Assembly (NCBI RefSeq): GCF_029168945.1
Contig: NC_083605.1
Coordinates: 31,137,280 to 31,201,279, forward strand
Direction of reading: 5' to 3'
Source: Cannabis sativa
Taxonomy: Eukaryota > Streptophyta > Magnoliopsida > Rosales > Cannabaceae
Length of the DNA stretch: 64,000 nucleotides
The notes beneath the pieces were generated by a model. The model was not told the origin of the DNA. It searched no databases and saw only the letters and a list, made by a program, of their open reading frames with translations. Below, in pieces: positions 46,022 to 55,386 of the stretch. Numbering within the stretch: position 1 is the first letter of the stretch; each line of letters begins with the position of its first letter. The position numbers and the translations under genes are program-made.

Positions 46022-47113
46022 TGGCATTTAAAATTTCATAATGTCATCTCTTCTTTTGGATTTGAAGAGAATGTCATGGATCAATGCATATACCTGAAGG
46101 AAAGTGGGAGTAAAATCTATTTTCTTGTTTTATATGTGGACGATATTCTTCTTGCATCCAATGATAAAGGGTTGCTACGTGAAGTGAAACAATTTCTTTC
46201 AAAGAACTTTGAGATGAAAGACATGGGTGAAGCATCCTATGTCATAGGCATTAAGATTCATAGAGATAGATACCGATGTATCTTAGGTTTATCTCAAGAA
46301 GCCTACATCAACAGAGTTTTAGAAAGATTTCATATAAAAGATTGTTCACCGAGCGTTGCTCCAATTGTGAAGGGTGATAAATTAAATTTGAGCCAGTGCC
46401 CAAAGAATGATTTTGAAAGAGAACAAATGAAGAACATTCCTTATGCTTCTGCTGTCGGAAGCCTAATGTATGCTCAGGTGTGCACAAGACCCGACATTGC
46501 TTATTCTGTCGGAATGTTAGGAAGATTTCAGAGTAACCCGGGGATAGACCACTGGAAAGCTGCAAAGAAAGTTATGAGGTATCTTCAGGGTACTAAGGAT
46601 TGCAAACTGATGTTCAAACGAAGTGACAATCTAGAAGTAGTTGGCTACTCAGACTCAGATTTCGCTGGTTGTACTGATTCACGTAAATCTACATCTGGTT
46701 ACGTGTTTATGTTTGCTGGTGGAGCTGTGTCCTGGAGGAGTAACAAACAAACCTTGACTGCTACTTCTACTATGGAGGGTGAGTTCGTTTCTTGTTTTGA
46801 GGCTACATCACATGGTGTATGACTAAACAGTTTCATTTCAGGCCTTAGAGTGCTTGATTCCATTGCAAGGCCACTAAAGATGTTCTGTAACAATTCAGCT
46901 GCTGTTTTCATGGCTAAGAACAATAAAAGTGGTAGTCGAAGTAAGCACATCGACATTAAGTACTTAGCTATTAGAGAACGTGTTAAAGAAAATAAAGTGG
47001 TCATTCAACACATTAGCACTGAATTGGTGATTGCCGATCCTATGACAAAAGGCTTGCCACCTCATAAATTCAAGGATCATGTAGAGAACATGGGACTTGG
47101 TTCCCCTATGTAA
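46022..47113 (+). pseudogene. Copia RT second half and RNase H
   Basis: Same frame again. Catalytic YVDD at 46133-46144, then FEMKDMGEASYVIGIKI, a PYASAVGSLMYAQVCTRPDI block and RNase H (GYSDSDFAGCTDSRKSTSGYVF). TGA at 46820-46822 interrupts RNase H; the rest (MFCNNSAAVFMAKNNKSGSRSKHIDIKY...VIADPMTKGLPPHKF) follows to the natural end at 47113. The catalytic residues are present; only the stops disable it. Confidence 0.93.
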
Positions 47114-47401
47114 TTTTTACAAATAAAGTTATTATTAATGAAACTCTTATTTTGATTTTTCTCATATTTATGCGCATCTTAATTTTACACTTGAGAAAAA
47201 TTTCAGAGGACCTGAATAAACATAAGGTTTAGGGTTTATTCACTTAAGTACATTGCCACATAAAGTACATTGTTATATAGTAAATGTATTGTAATACATG
47301 GAAGATAATACTCGACCCATAATGAGGACATGTCGGTATGATTCGTATGTTTATTATATAATGAGGAACGTTGGGTTTGAATATTTTAGTTTAAATGCTG
47401 A
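47114..47401 (+). other. Spacer between pol and polypurine tract
   Basis: AT-rich noncoding 3' part of the copia element; no gene. Confidence 0.5.
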
Positions 47402-47414
47402 TCAAGTGGGAGAA
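47402..47414 (+). other. Polypurine tract of large copia element
   Basis: TCAAGTGGGAGAA directly before the 3' LTR. Confidence 0.7.
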
Positions 47415-47905
47415 TATTAGAATATTTTATTTATGAAAATTATTTTCTAATTAAGGAAATGATTTTCTATTTAAGGAAATAAATAAATAATTGATTTTCT
47501 GATAAATGAATTGAATCTGGACAAAATCATTTATGTAATATTCTATATATGGTCTTCTATATTCATTACCTGATTTGATTTCCTGAATTAATTGTCAAAA
47601 TATTCTGACAATTAATGTGGCGCAGATACTGATGGAATATCTCACCTATAAATATAGGGTCTCGGTCCCCGAGCTCCTGACTTATTCTGAATTCATTCAG
47701 CAAATTCCATCTAAAGAGAGTTGAGAGAGCGAGGAAGCCCGAACTCTAATACCGAAGCTATCGCAGGGATTGAAGCTCAAAGATCAATGGCTTGAGGTAT
47801 ATCGATCCTTTCATTGCATATATTATCGATATGATTACAGTTTATTTTCCGCATTTCATATCGTTTGTATATGCTATATTACATACACTATATTATAGTC
47901 TAACA
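47415..47905 (+). repeat. 3' LTR of large copia element
   Basis: 491 bp starting TATTAG and ending CTAACA, with TATAAATA at 47647-47654. Differs from the 5' LTR by about a dozen substitutions and several short gaps by eye. Confidence 0.9.
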
Positions 47906-47910
47906 GGTTC

Positions 47911-48303
47911 AAGTTCGAAGGATAGATGGCGCCTGTCAAACCGCTTCCACTCTTCTGTATATGTAGATGCCTAAGCACGTCATACTCTTTAGGTCTCTTA
48001 GAGTAATGCCACCACGTGTCACCGACTGAATGTCTTGAACTATATAACATCTTCAATCTCGAAGTTAGGAAAAGTATTGCATAATATTTTTGGCAACTTT
48101 TTTTAGTCTATCTTTTTCTTTTTCCAACAACTCTTGCTATAAATAGGACAGAAATCTTTTTTCTCATTCTCCTTTCAAAACAAGGTACAATAATACTTGC
48201 ATACATCAAATGAGTCATAAACTAAACTAAGGTTAGACAACTTCCTCTTTGACTTGTAATGGGACTTGGGTAATTTTGTACTCTTTAGAAATAAATCAAT
48301 TAA
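47911..48303. other. Intergenic spacer
   Basis: No gene. Includes a TATA-like GCTATAAATAGGAC near 48137, whose use is unknown. Probably internal CACTA or other repeat DNA. Confidence 0.3.
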
Positions 48304-48800
48304 TCAATATGGAGAGTAACATATCAAAGAATAGTTACTCCACTTGTTGAGAACTTTGCAGTACATCAGCTTCACCAAAGCATTAAGCGCTAATTTTTTC
48401 CAACCCGAGTACAATTCAATTTCCATATCCATAAACAATTCAACGTACTTACTACTACCATTCAGTGGATGATTGTTAAAAGAAGCAGTGGTAGTACTTG
48501 TATCATTAAGACTATGATCTTCTCTTAAAATATTAGCCATCACATCTGTTATTTCTTCTATATCGTTGTCTACTATTTTTACAATCAGTAGCGTGAACGA
48601 CTCCCCATGAGAATACCAGGTCATGTACAATGGTTAAATGCCATGCATAAACAAATGTACTCTAATATTATTAGGAGTCTTAAAGTTCACATTTAGACAT
48701 CTCATGCAAGGGCATCGAGTAACTCCAAAAGAATTTATTTGCATTCGAGCAATTCTAGTAAACTCATCCACACTCCTACGAAACTCTACAGGTTGTATGT
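48304..48800 (-). pseudogene. CACTA transposase fragment (transposase-associated domain)
   Basis: On the minus strand, from about 48800: a segment with VEFRRSVDEFTRIARMQ and RCPCMRCLNVNFKTP...HLFMHGI matches the Transpos_assoc domain that opens TNP2-type CACTA transposases. After an in-frame TAA near 48647 the same frame goes on with MTWYSHGE, an acidic linker, and LYSGWKKLALNALVKLMYCKVLNKWS, the next conserved block of that family. It ends at 48304. The catalytic core is absent. The fragment begins about 210 bp inside the CACTA terminus at 49007, the usual layout. Inactive relic. Confidence 0.85.
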
Positions 48801-49007
48801 TCAATTAGAGTACGGTTTAAAATCGTCGCCTATAATAGGTTATAGGCGACGATTTTAAACCGTCGAGAAGTTCACATTAGCGACAGTTTTTAACCGTCGC
48901 CTGTTTTGCCCATTTTACAACAGTCGTATAGGCGACGGTTATTGAAACCGACGAGAATTTTTTAACGATTGTTTAAAAATGTTAAGAAAACCATTTTTGT
49001 AGTAGTG
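48801..49007 (-). mobile_element. CACTA terminus with subterminal repeats
   Basis: The minus strand reads CACTACTACAAAAATGG from 49007 inward, the CACTA terminal inverted repeat. Followed by repeats of GGCGACGGTT/AACCGTCGCC. The element's other end was not found and is probably lost. Confidence 0.8.
48813..48862 (-). repeat. Subterminal 23-bp perfect hairpin
   Basis: CGGTTTAAAATCGTCGCC and the following TATAA pair perfectly with 48840-48862 across a 4-base loop (TAGG, 48836-48839). Related GGCGAC...GTCGCC words recur at 48890-48940. Such subterminal repeats bind CACTA transposase. Confidence 0.8.
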
Positions 49008-49220
49008 ATTTGTCTATTAAAGTCAATTACATATTTGATGCTATTACTATTATTAAATCTTATTGGCGACACTAAAACTTTTTTTTTTAGTGGTGAACTG
49101 ATACACGACCAATTTTGATCCTTTTGTTTGAAGAGTGGCCTGATGTTTCTTTGAGTTGATTTTATTAGAGATTCGTAGGTTAATTTCCTGCATTCACTAT
49201 TATTTTCTCACTGTGGGTTT
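49008..49220. other. Spacer, no gene seen
   Basis: AT-rich flank of the CACTA terminus with a poly(T) run and the word GGCGACACTAAAAC; nothing else recognised. Confidence 0.3.
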
Positions 49221-49620
49221 GGAAAGCCACAATGTAATTGGATTTGTGTAATTGGAGGTAATTACACCATTTGGCATGTTTGTTTGACCATGTAATTACA
49301 CTGTAACTGTGTAATTAGAAGTAATTGAGGGGTTCCAATTACACTCTCCAATTCTCATGGCCCCCATGAGAATTGAATATAATTACACTGTCTAATTACT
49401 AAAAACTTTCCATATTAAACATTAACCATTAAAAAATATTATTTTCCCATGTAATTACTAACTACTTTGCCAAACAAGATTCATATGTAATTACCACCTC
49501 ATATCCAAACACACCTTAAATTTTCAAATATAGTGTAATTACTAAACTGCATAATTACTACCCTAATAATTACATTATCTAATAATTACATAGTTACTTC
49601 CAAACACACTAAAAAAAACA
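49221..49620. mobile_element. MITE-like region rich in TGTAATTACA
   Basis: About a dozen copies of TGTAATTAC or its complement occur on both strands, between TTTGGCATGTTTGTTTGACC at the left and ATATCCAAACACACC/TTCCAAACACAC at the right, which look like inverted ends. Probably a hAT-type MITE, perhaps two nested copies. No protein. Confidence 0.5.
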
Positions 49621-50265
49621 TATCCTAAGTCTTCAAGTGCAAAAGTAGTGCAAAAGTATTGGTCGGTCAATCCGTCGCATCTTTGATTATTTGATATACA
49701 ATATATAATTCAGTTTTTGAAAAAATATAATTAATGTTTAGGATAAGGAAGGTATAGATAACAGGTAAATACCACTACAAAAAGTATTAAAAAATAATAA
49801 AAATAAGTTTTGCTTTAATAAAATAAATGGAATTCGTTATAATCACAACAAGGTACATATTTTACAACACAATTCGATAGAACATTTCTCTAACAACATA
49901 ATATTCTCTGTTCGAATGAAATATATTTTTTAAAATGAAATTCAAAGACTTGGAGAAAAAATATTGACAATCGACTAGAATAAAACATGGGTTAAAGCCT
50001 TATTAAAAAAAAAATATGGGTTAAAGCCATAACTTAAGGCTTCTTCACATTTTTTTATAAAATTAGGTCATTATTATATGCATTGTACGTATATTTAATA
50101 TATTTTTAATTTTTATTATTGTTATGTGTATTTTAAAATTTTATAAATTAAAATGAAATTGCTCGTTAATTCTTTAATTTTTTTTTAAAAATATTTAAAG
50201 TTTTAACAATTTGAAGAAAATATGAAAAATCAAGTTTTTGTAAATGTCAATAATATATACGAAAA
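49621..50265. other. AT-rich intergenic DNA
   Basis: No feature recognised. Confidence 0.3.
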
Positions 50266-51180
50266 TATAAAATTGTATACGTCTGCAGAAGCATAATGTA
50301 ATTCTGTTACTGCAGAATCCAGTTTTGCAGCGACAAAACAGAACAGACAAAATAAAAAAATAATTACAGAAAATTAAATCACTTGACACAAGAGATTTGT
50401 ACGTGGTATCAGTGTTCTTTCGAACACTCCTCCACGAGGCCACGCTCAGAGAATGAAATTAATTAATAAAGTATCAACAATTACAAAGACAATTGACTTA
50501 AACAAGTTTAGACTCCCTCTAAATTATTGCCGCAATTCTTTGTAATACACTTTATGAATCTGACTTCTGAAACACCTTCAAGCGCGAACTCCCTTCATCT
50601 TTGAAGTGTGAGTGCTTACTTCCTCCCAAAGTAAGGCTTCAACAAGTCTTCTCCCGAAGACCGCTCTCTTGTTCAGTCAAGTCGTTCTAACAAACTCTAA
50701 GACAGAGTAAGAACTGATATGAAAAATACTAGAACCTAGATGAACAACTAAGTTCTCACAAAACAAAGAAACTCTCTTCTTACAAATAAGAAAAATGCAA
50801 AAAATGAATACTAGAAGAGTTGATTCGAATGTCTATTCTCTAGGTTCTATTTATAGAACATAGAAACCCTAGAGACAGCCACAAGATCGAATCTACAGCT
50901 GTACAAAACTTTCTTATAACATAATCTACAGCATCAGAAACAGAATCTGACGTAGCAAATCAGACCAGAAAAGGAAACTTGCATTAAACAAGTACGATCT
51001 TGTATTGGGTCTTGATTCCTGCCATAAACAGTTTGTATATTCTGATTGTATCAAGACACAATCGAATTTAATAAGGAAAAATGCAATAATTAAAGTTTCC
51101 TTTAAAAACTAACTTTCCATAAGAGAATTGCTTCTCTTACAAGAAGTTTCCATACAAGAAAAGTTCAGCTGAAAAATGCA
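50266..51180 (-). repeat. Unidentified promoter-bearing repeat, LTR-like
   Basis: Less AT-rich than its surroundings. On the minus strand a TATA box (TCTATAAATAGAACC, about 50845-50860) is followed by a leader-like segment with GGTTCTAGTATTTTTC and, near 50400, the words GATACCACGT. It could be the LTR of an unrecognised retroelement, but no TG...CA borders, primer site or partner copy were found. No coding region supported. Confidence 0.3.
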
Positions 51181-51548
51181 TCTTTCCTAACATAAAAAAG
51201 AGCAATAAAAACCGAATAAACAAGGTAAGAAAATTGATTATGAATGCAAATAGATCTTACCATAAAGTAAAAAAATATTTTGACATCTAACTTGCCAAAA
51301 AAAGACTTTACAAAACATATATAAAATTTAAGAATATTAAAATTAAACATACTGCTAATATTAAAAATAACAATAAATAATAATATTACAAATAATATAT
51401 TAATATTTATATATATTTAAATTAATCTAAAATAAATAATATTAATATTTATATATATTTTTAAAACTAATCCTACTAACACCGTTAAATTTAACAAGAT
51501 ATTCTGTTATTTTAAAGTATATTCTGTTATACCAACTAAAATAATTAG
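51181..51548. other. AT-rich spacer
   Basis: No gene. 51478-51540 carries the TTTAACAAGATATTCTGTTA-type word shared with 26267-26345 and 30500-30560. Confidence 0.35.
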
Positions 51549-52294
51549 TGTTGCCCCTGATTTTGTCCAATATACGTGGACCAACCACACAGGGACACGT
51601 AGACACGAAGATCTTAACACTCAAATTATTAGCTAAGTCTTTATAAAGGCTGGTGTCATCCGGGACCTGCCTCCCGGAGAAGGCCTATTAAGTCCTCTAT
51701 GCTCCCGAATGCCTAAGCGGTATCAAAGCATCTCCGGGAGGTGTCAGGCTTCCTCTGAGCAGTCATCTCGCATTTAATGCCGCATGGGAGGAAAAATGTT
51801 GGAACTGCCACACACAATAAAGTCTGACGACGCAACCCCCGATCTGCACCTACAAAGCTATGATCACTTCAGTCTATTGACGGCTACACTGTGAAGAGTC
51901 ACGTCAGTCAAAAGGCAATAAGGACATTCCACATAAAATCCCTACAGCACCTAGGGATTTGACCATGCATTACCCATGGTATATTCATTGGGAACACCCA
52001 ACTTTATTGATAGTTACAGAAATACATGTACTATAATTCTGGGAATCACCCCACCAAAAACACTATAAATACCCCCTCAAAGCTCATTAATGGGGTCGAG
52101 AATTTTGGGTTGCATAAGTGCAAGAAGAGTAAATACTCACCAAGAACATTCTCTGTATTAAAGACACTCATAAATATACAGACTCGTGGACTAAGGCTCA
52201 TTAACGCCCCAACCACGTAAAAATCCTTCTCTTAATTTCTTACAGCTCTTTAATCTTTTATTATTTTATTGGTTGCCGAAAACCTCGGTCAACA
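51549..52294 (+). repeat. 5' LTR of gypsy element
   Basis: 746 bp with termini TGTTGCCC...GTCAACA. TATAAATA at 52064-52071. The boundaries rest on the inverted TGTTG/CAACA ends and the primer-like sequence that follows, since the 3' LTR is outside the window. Confidence 0.75.
52064..52071 (+). promoter_or_regulatory. LTR TATA box
   Basis: TATAAATA followed by CCCCCTC in the gypsy LTR. It predicts transcription start about 30 bp downstream. Confidence 0.6.
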
Positions 52295-52296
52295 TT

Positions 52297-52315
52297 TTGG
52301 TGCTTTCATTGAGAG
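52297..52315 (+). other. Primer-binding region of gypsy element
   Basis: TTGGTGCTTTCATTGAGAG follows the LTR end after two bases. This sequence is typical after plant Tat-type LTRs. I do not name the tRNA. Confidence 0.5.
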
Positions 52316-52354
52316 CTGAAGAAAGCTTCTGTAAACACACATTACATTACAACA

Positions 52355-53481
52355 ATGGTGGAGACTCGAAGCACTCGTCAACCTCGCCCTCTAGAAGATG
52401 CTCAAGACCCGAATGAGGAAGATGTAGCCTCAAGAGCAGCTGAGGGCTCCGAGGAGGAAGAAGGAATTCCTGATGATGATTACGAGGGAAACCTCGATGA
52501 GTACGCCTATGATGACGGTAGCTACTCAGATTTGGTTCTTCTAAGACAAAAGGCTTTCGATCATGAAGCTGAGATCGGAGCCCAAAAAGCACAAAACCAA
52601 AAGATGCAAGAGGTAATGCTGGCCATGCAAAAAGCCATGGAGGCGGCTGGCATCCACGTGCATCCTAAGGCTATGTCTGCTAGACTCGGCAAGGAACCAG
52701 AGGAATCCTCGCCCAGTACCCAACAGCAAAAGTCTAGGGAACCAAGCCCTATTAGGCATCCCGCTGAAGGGAGCCGAAAGAAAAACCCTACTTCTACCCC
52801 TGGGAGAAAGAAAAAGGCGCAGGATCCGCGAAAGGTCCGCTCAGATTTCCCGAAAGGGAAGGGTCCGCAGAGGGGCAAACTCCAAAAAGGGAGTCTTGGC
52901 CCTCAGGATCGAGAGGACCGAAAAAGCGTTTCCGTGCACCAGGAGCCCGGAGGTAGAGGGAGAAGGGGACAGAAATGTCCTCCCGTCGATTTGAGAAATC
53001 AAATCAATGGGAATCAAGGTGACCTCCGGGATCACCTTGACCAAAAAAGATACGGACCCGCGGTCTCCACGGGAACGTTAAATGAAGGAATCATGGCAGA
53101 ACTCGCCATTCTTCGAAAAGATATCACCCGAGTCTCCCGGATTCAGAAAGGCGACGACTCTGACTCAGACTGTGAGGACCGGGAGCCATGCGCCAAGCAC
53201 ATCCTAGAAGCAGAGCTCCCAAAGAACTTTAAGATGCCCGAAATGGCCGCTTATACTGGGAACTCCGATCCAAGCGACCACCTGCCGCGGTTCAACCGTG
53301 TCCTGATGGTCATGAGAGTCAGCAATGACGCAAAATATCTGTGTTTCCCGCTTATTCTAAGAGGGTCCGCGGAGGAATGGTTCAAGAAACTGGAGCCAGG
53401 ATCCGTGGGCTGTTGGAATAAGTTGCAGACCAACTTCCGGAGATAGTTTGTCGCCGCAAGAAAGGTCAACCTGGAGGTCAG
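52355..53481 (+). pseudogene. Gypsy gag, 5' part
   Basis: ATG at 52355 opens 363 codons: an acidic N-terminus (NEEDVASRAAEGSEEEEG), a Gln/Met-rich coiled region near residues 75-95, a long basic Pro/Lys/Arg-rich stretch, then the gag core (LPKNFKMPEMAAYTGNSDP, LRGSAEEWFKKL). An in-frame TAG at 53444-53446 follows LQTNFRR, and the same frame then reads on to the insertion point of the copia element at 53481. Gag is the particle protein. Part two lies at 63698. Confidence 0.9.
53477..53481 (+). repeat. Target site duplication, left copy
   Basis: GTCAG, identical to 63693-63697, flanking the copia element. Confidence 0.9.
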
Positions 53482-55367
53482 TGTTGGGTTTTATGCCCTA
53501 AATAAAACTCCATTTTAATGTAATCTATTTTATTCAACATCAATAAAGAAACAGAAGTATTTTTCATTCCTTTGTGTATGTTTTGGTTTACTTTGTCAAT
53601 TGCTTATCTATTTGATGTATAAATTCATCTTAAATCCTTTTCACATACTTGATCCTGTTTATTGTGTTGTCATCACTTTGGAAAGTAAACATGACTATGT
53701 GAATAAAGTTTCCAAGATTTATCAGACACAGGGTTTTACTAATATGATAATCTACAACAAGAGTTTACTTGCATTTGGAGAAATGCTATGTTCTTTCCAG
53801 AACATTGGTTAAAGTAAAGCTCAGGTCGGATGCATGGAGTATGCATCGGAAGGGACCGATATTGAACTTTGACTTAGATTTAATTAAACTTACCGTAAAA
53901 TCTATTCAAGTCAATATCGCCTAGTTGATCCTAGATCAAATGTTCTTAATCCTGTTATGATTAGGCTCAATCTTGAAAGGCTATTCGTGTTCTTTGATTT
54001 GTTAGTTAAGCCTACTTTTAGGTCAAGGTGATACGTACATTTTGGGAACACGGTAGTGCAATTGAGTGGGAGCGCTAGCATAAACATGGAATCTATAGCT
54101 TCTATCTGGCGAATAGTAAGCAAAGGATGATCTCCTTCGAGCTTGACCAAACGAACATAAATGGTGGAGTACTCATTTCACATAAGCTGAAATATCATTT
54201 ATACGGGGTCAAGTGTTTTAAGGATAAAATACATAGTAGGGTGTTACGGTAATCTAACCCCTTTACAGTGTAGATCATTCATATAGAGGATCATTGATCA
54301 AATTAGGATTATAACAATGGATAACTAATGATGCGTCTATATGGTGGAACATATAGAGCATTCTATATACTGAGAGTGCAATTCTAAGTTCTATGCGTGG
54401 ATTCAACGAAGAATTAATAAGTTAGTGAATTTTAGTGATAAATTCTTGATCTACTTATTGGAAGCTCGGTTATATAGACCCATGGTCCCCGCACTAGTTG
54501 AGATAATATTGTTTGTAACTCATGTAATTGGTTTTGATTAATCAATTATAATTCTCAAATTAGACTATGTCTGTTTGTGAAATTTACACTAAGTAAGGGC
54601 GAAATTGTAAAGAAAGATTTGTTACGGGCATATTTGTTAATTATGATACTTTGTATGGTTCAATTAATAAATATGATAAATGACAATATTATTTAATAAT
54701 TATTTATAGTTATTAAATAGTTAGAATTGGCATTTAAATGGTTGAATTAGAAAATTGGCGTTTTTGAGAAAATTAGATACAAAAGTGTTAAAACTGTAAA
54801 ATTGCAAAAAGCAAGGCCCAAACCCAACAAGCCATGGCCGGCCACTTTTGTAGGCAATTTAAACTGATATTTTCATTATTTTAATGCCAAATAATTCAAA
54901 CCTAACCCTAGTGGAATGCTATAAATAGAGAGTGAAGGCTTCAGGAAAATTACACTTCTAATTCAGAAAAACCTGAGCCTCTCTCTCTACCTTGGCCGCC
55001 ACCCTCTCTCTCTCTTCTTCCTTGATAATTTCGAAACCCCTTAGTGATTAGAGTAGTGCCCACACACAGCAAGCAATACCTCAATCATAGTGAGGAGGAA
55101 CGTGAAGAAAGATCATCAACAAAGGAGTTTCAGCATCAAAGATTCAGAGAAAGAGATCCAAGTTCAGATCTTGATAATACTCTGCTACAGAAAGGATACA
55201 AGGGTTAGAGATCTGAATGGAAGGAGTCATTTACTTCCGCTGCACCCAATGTAAGGTTTCTTAAACTTTATACGTGTTTATTTCATCGTTTTAGAAAGTT
55301 CATATTTTGGGTGTTAATAAACATACTTGTGGGTAGATCTAAGATCCTGGTAAAATAATTTCCAACA
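53482..55367 (+). repeat. 5' LTR of gag-less copia element
   Basis: 1886 bp, TATAAATA at 54920-54927. The U5 part ends with the strong donor-like AAT|GTAAGG near 55250, also present in the two sister LTRs. Confidence 0.92.
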
Positions 55368-55369
55368 AC

Positions 55370-55386
55370 TGGCCTCAGAGCCATGG
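55370..55386 (+). other. Primer-binding site, altered tRNA-iMet type
   Basis: TGGCCTCAGAGCCATGG. It differs from the usual TGGTATCAGAGCC at two bases. Two bases after the LTR end. Confidence 0.7.

Larger units (their letters stand above)
31630..47905 (+). mobile_element. Very large Ty1/copia element with tandem-repeat leader
   Basis: A 16,276-bp element with LTRs of 510 bp (31630-32139) and 491 bp (47415-47905) and a perfect 5-bp target duplication GGTTC (31625-31629 and 47906-47910). LTR termini are TATTAG...CTAACA, that is TA...CA instead of the usual TG...CA, in both LTRs. Order: LTR, iMet primer site, about 400 bp of TA-rich leader, six tandem units of about 1.73 kb (32554-42923), then gag, protease, integrase, RT and RNase H in copia order, polypurine tract, LTR. 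The gag-pol frame is single and uninterrupted by frameshifts but carries four stop codons. The LTRs differ by roughly a dozen substitutions plus small indels by eye, about 2-3 percent. Confidence 0.93.

Noticed and set aside
55240..55265. A spliced gag start for the 53482 copia element, using ATG near 55218 and donor AAT|GTAAGG
   Set aside because: The ATG is not kept in the sister LTRs at 2496 and 61805 (they have ACG), and this element has no gag to join.
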